Assembly: GCA_964369605.1 (NCBI GenBank)
Contig: CAYJFD010000019.1
Location: forward strand, 1-41,606
Length of the DNA: 41,606 bases
DNA from: CAYJFD01 sp964369605
GTDB taxonomy: Bacteria; Bacteroidota; Bacteroidia; Bacteroidales; UBA932
Direction: 5' to 3'
Positions 39,084 to 41,606 of the stretch are shown here, piece by piece. The notes below the pieces were generated by a model. That model saw only the letters and a program-made list of their open reading frames with translations, was not told the origin of the DNA and ran no database searches. The first letter of the stretch is position 1. Each line of letters opens with the position of its first letter. The translations under genes and the position numbers were made by a program.

Positions 39084-41174
39084 TTATCGAATATCCATCT
39101 CTTTAAGTAGGTGGCCTGCCCCTGCTACTTTTTCTATATAGAAGAGCACATAACGAATATCTAGTGATATGTTCCTACATATTTCTGGGTCAAAGGCTAT
39201 ATCGCTCATAGTTCCCTCCCAGACTCTATCAAAGTTAACACCTATTAATTCGCCATTAGAATTAATTATCGGACTACCTGAATTACCTCCTGTCGTGTGA
39301 TTTGTAGCGATGAAACATACAGGTACAGAACCATTTAATTCCCATCTGCCAAAATCCTTAGATTCATATACATCTCTTAGTTCTTGAGGTATATTATAAT
39401 CAAATATTTCTGGATTATCCTTTTGTATTATTCCTTCTAGCGTTGATACTGGCAGATATTGCACAGCATCTGATGGTCTATACCCTGCTACTTGTCCATA
39501 AGCTACCCTCAAAGTTAAATTTGCATCTGGATAAAACTGTCTATTAGGTTCATACTCCATCATAGCTTTCATATAGTCTCTATAGAATAAAGCTATGGTT
39601 TCCTTTAATTCATTAGCACGAGGGCTAATAGTATTCAGGTAATAACTATTAATACTTTCTGCAAAAATATATGCTGGGTCAGAAAGTAACTCACTAGATC
39701 TATTTTTCCAATCAGAAATAACCTCTAATACAAAATCCTTATCTAGATACTTTGAATTCGTATAGATCGCCTCACACCACTGCTGTACTGTTTCATATTT
39801 AGCGTACTCCTCTCTTATAAATTCAGGTATAAACTCCTCTGGAGCCGACTTGAGATACTCGCTAACTAAAGCTATAAACACTTCTTTATCTATATCAATA
39901 TAATAATCCTTATAAAAATTTTCGACATAGCTACTTACATCCTCCCCATCATTCAGTCTATTTACCATAAGTCTTGCAAACCTAGGTAGTTCTATAGGAT
40001 TAATCGCCTCTGAATAATAATCTAAACTCAGCGCATAGGGCTCTAGTGCCAACTCATACTTTTGAAGACTATCTACGACATTCTCATACTTTCCTCCCTT
40101 CGCCCAAGCCTTTAGCTTATTTTGATATAGTGTTTTTTTCAAAACAATATCATTCTTCTCAACACCTAGTACTTCTCCTTGCCACTTTTTCCAAGCATTT
40201 GCGACAGAAGCATTCTTTGACGAATATTGAATTCTCACAGCTTGATCCTTGTTCATATACTTCTTCTGTATATCTAAGATCATAGTTCTTAGTCCTATCT
40301 TAACAGGATTTGAGATCTGTGTTATATAACGTACTGCATCTGAGGTGATATACTCACGAGTTGTACCAGGGAAACCATAAATAAATGTAAAATCGCCTTC
40401 ATTTACTCCCGTTGTAGATATAGGTAAGTATTTCTTAGGAGTGTAGGGTACATTATCTTCAGAATATTCAGCAGGATTATTATTCTTATCTACGTATATT
40501 CTAAAGATAGAAAAGTCTCCTGTGTGCCTTGGCCACATCCAGTTATCTGTGTCTCCTCCGAATTTACCGACTGCCGAAGGTGGAGCTCCTACTAGTCTAA
40601 CATCTTTATAAACTCTATATACATAAAGAAAATATTGATTTCCATTATACAAAGGTGTTACCCTAGCAGAATAATGTTTCTTTCCTTTTAATGCCTTATC
40701 AATTATCCTCTCAGAGTTTTTATCTACTAGTTTAATTCTTTCTATCTCGCTCATATTAGGCTTGTATCCCTTTAAAACCTGATCAGTAACATCTTCCATA
40801 TAATCTAAGAAGCTTACAGATAGTTCTGGGTTTGGAAGTTCCTCTTCCATATTCATAGCCCAAAAGCCATCCTTTAGATAATCGTGCTCAACAGAACTGT
40901 GTCTTTGAATTTGACCATATCCACAGTGGTGGTTTGTAATTAGTAAACCCTCTGATGAAATTAACTCTCCAGTACACCCTCTACCAAATAATACTACGGC
41001 ATCTTTAAGAGAAGATTGGTTTACACTGTAGATATCCTCAGCTGTGAGATTTAGTCCTTTAGCTTGCATATCAGCTATTCTAGTTGAGATTTTTGAAGGT
41101 AACCACATACCCTCATCAGCACGTCCCGAAATGGGCAGTAAAGAGAGTGCGATTAGTAAAAATTTTATTTTCAT
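39084..41174 (-). CDS. S46-family dipeptidyl-peptidase, DPP11-like
   Basis: This 696-residue protein has a signal peptide (about 1-19, GRA/D) and the S46 chymotrypsin-like serine peptidase architecture: EGMWLP start, ITNHHCGYG with catalytic His83 region, PRHTGDFSIFRI with the catalytic Asp, and TGGNSGSPI with Ser632. The residue 18 positions after the catalytic serine is Arg650 (NFDRVWEG). In Porphyromonas DPP11 the same offset holds Arg673, which selects acidic residues at the P1 position, while DPP7 has glycine. DPP11-type Asp/Glu-specific activity is therefore likely. Such periplasmic enzymes release dipeptides for amino-acid fermentation, in keeping with the butyrate/acetate genes in the window. 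It is transcribed alone. Confidence 0.9.
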   Translation of the reverse strand: MKIKFLLIALSLLPISGRADEGMWLPSKISTRIADMQAKGLNLTAEDIYSVNQSSLKDAVVLFGRGCTGELISSEGLLITNHHCGYGQIQRHSSVEHDYLKDGFWAMNMEEELPNPELSVSFLDYMEDVTDQVLKGYKPNMSEIERIKLVDKNSERIIDKALKGKKHYSARVTPLYNGNQYFLYVYRVYKDVRLVGAPPSAVGKFGGDTDNWMWPRHTGDFSIFRIYVDKNNNPAEYSEDNVPYTPKKYLPISTTGVNEGDFTFIYGFPGTTREYITSDAVRYITQISNPVKIGLRTMILDIQKKYMNKDQAVRIQYSSKNASVANAWKKWQGEVLGVEKNDIVLKKTLYQNKLKAWAKGGKYENVVDSLQKYELALEPYALSLDYYSEAINPIELPRFARLMVNRLNDGEDVSSYVENFYKDYYIDIDKEVFIALVSEYLKSAPEEFIPEFIREEYAKYETVQQWCEAIYTNSKYLDKDFVLEVISDWKNRSSELLSDPAYIFAESINSYYLNTISPRANELKETIALFYRDYMKAMMEYEPNRQFYPDANLTLRVAYGQVAGYRPSDAVQYLPVSTLEGIIQKDNPEIFDYNIPQELRDVYESKDFGRWELNGSVPVCFIATNHTTGGNSGSPIINSNGELIGVNFDRVWEGTMSDIAFDPEICRNISLDIRYVLFYIEKVAGAGHLLKEMDIR

Positions 41175-41200
41175 ATACTTAATTTATTTTGTTTCCATTA

Positions 41201-41208
41201 CAAATGTA
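41201..41208 (-). promoter_or_regulatory. -7 element of the S46 peptidase gene
   Basis: CAAATGTA reads TACATTTG toward the gene, a perfect -7 match; the -33 region is weak. Confidence 0.45.
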
Positions 41209-41220
41209 ACATAATTTATA

Positions 41221-41228
41221 TATATTTG
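41221..41228 (+). promoter_or_regulatory. -7 element of the AI-2E transporter gene
   Basis: TATATTTG, 20 bp before the ATG at 41248. The opposite -7 box lies only 12 bp away, so divergent polymerases would compete. Confidence 0.45.
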
Positions 41229-41247
41229 TTAAACTAAAGTTAGTATT

Positions 41248-41606
41248 ATGAATAATAATGTAAAATATCTACTTATCATACTTGGAGTGGCGGCAGGTGT
41301 CGCTCTATGTTGGTATCTAAGCTCTGTATTAATCTATGTTATCATAGCAGCAGTAATAAGCATGATTGCAAGACCACTCGTTAATCAGATAGTAAAAATT
41401 CACATCAAGAAATGGTCTGTGCCTAGATGGTTAGCTGCACTTTTTTCGCTAGTAGTGATAGGTAGTGTATTTCTGGGAATATTCTCACTCATTTCACCAT
41501 TAATAGGAGAAATCGTTCAAACACTATCCAGTATAAATATCTACGCACTAGAATCTGATTTAAAGGGGCCTATAGGCGATCTAAATGAATATCTTCGTAC
41601 TACTTT
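41248..41606 (+). CDS. AI-2E family transporter, N-terminal part
   Basis: The frame is open to the window's end (about 119 residues seen). It begins with two hydrophobic helices (LIILGVAAGVALCWYLSSV and LIYVIIAAVISMIARPL), then KKWSVPRWLAALFSLVVIG and SLISPLIGEIVQTLSS. This is the usual start of the AI-2E/PerM/TqsA family, whose N-terminal helical pair with the P-x-x-x-x segment after helix 2 is conserved. The family of about 340-380 residues exports small molecules or acts as a Na+/H+-linked permease; signal AI-2 is only one proposed substrate. It is divergent from the S46 peptidase gene. The 3' end lies outside the window. Confidence 0.75.
   Translation, partial: MNNNVKYLLIILGVAAGVALCWYLSSVLIYVIIAAVISMIARPLVNQIVKIHIKKWSVPRWLAALFSLVVIGSVFLGIFSLISPLIGEIVQTLSSINIYALESDLKGPIGDLNEYLRTT

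Overview
The window looks like a chromosomal segment of an AT-rich member of the Bacteroidota, most likely order Bacteroidales. Start codons lack Shine-Dalgarno sequences and sit in A-rich leaders. Promoters fit the Bacteroidetes sigma factor pattern (TTTG, about 20 bp, TAnnTTTG) at more than a dozen genes. The gene content is also typical: a TonB-dependent receptor, a 6-bladed beta-propeller lipoprotein, DUF5723-like and acidic-tailed lipoproteins, an S46 dipeptidyl-peptidase and RRM-type small RNA-binding proteins. No rRNA, tRNA, CRISPR array, insertion sequence or phage gene was found. This is mostly stable core chromosome rather than an island.

Layout. 1-2.1 kb: 3' end of a TonB-dependent receptor, then a lipoprotein pair (beta-propeller plus thioredoxin-like). 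2.2-3.4 kb: an (R)-hydratase / 3-oxoacyl reductase pair. 3.5-5.5 kb: a TPR-sensor histidine kinase with a lipobox. 5.7-7.2 kb: a DEAD-box helicase and RRM protein behind a long leader. 7.3-12.7 kb: an NMO/FabK-like flavoprotein, an AsmA-like protein and an Acr3 arsenite exporter with a palindromic operator. 12.8-13.0 kb: three perfect-length 72-bp tandem repeats between convergent genes. 13.0-18.7 kb: a tandem CAP protein, a methyltransferase, a ferredoxin-like protein divergent from a Crp/Fnr regulator, RsgA and an Ada-like alkyltransferase. 18.7-25.1 kb: a LytS/LytR-type two-component pair divergent from a TolC-MacA-MacB efflux operon. 25.2-26.8 kb: a small beta-barrel protein, a DHFR-like reductase and Tag glycosylase. 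27.1-31.5 kb: an Fn3-like lipoprotein, then the ackA-ptb-buk acyl-phosphate operon. 31.6-37.1 kb: a short ComEC, and a DUF5723 protein with a 937-residue lipoprotein. 37.2-41.6 kb: a PurF paralogue lacking its catalytic cysteine, a second RRM protein, a DPP11-like S46 peptidase and the start of an AI-2E family transporter.

How genes may work together. The clearest self-contained system is the LytSR / TolC-MacAB locus. Each of the two divergent promoters has its own pair of 9-10 bp direct repeats with an exact 21-bp period, placed 5-7 bp upstream of the -33 box. This is the geometry expected of LytTR activators, and suggests that the regulator drives both itself and the pump. A second regulatory circuit is the Crp/Fnr gene and the divergent Fe-S protein, which share one GTnACA-type palindrome. 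It overlaps the -33 box of one promoter and sits near -40 of the other. The MaoC/FabG pair and the Ptb/Buk genes could belong to butyrate formation, although they are far apart.
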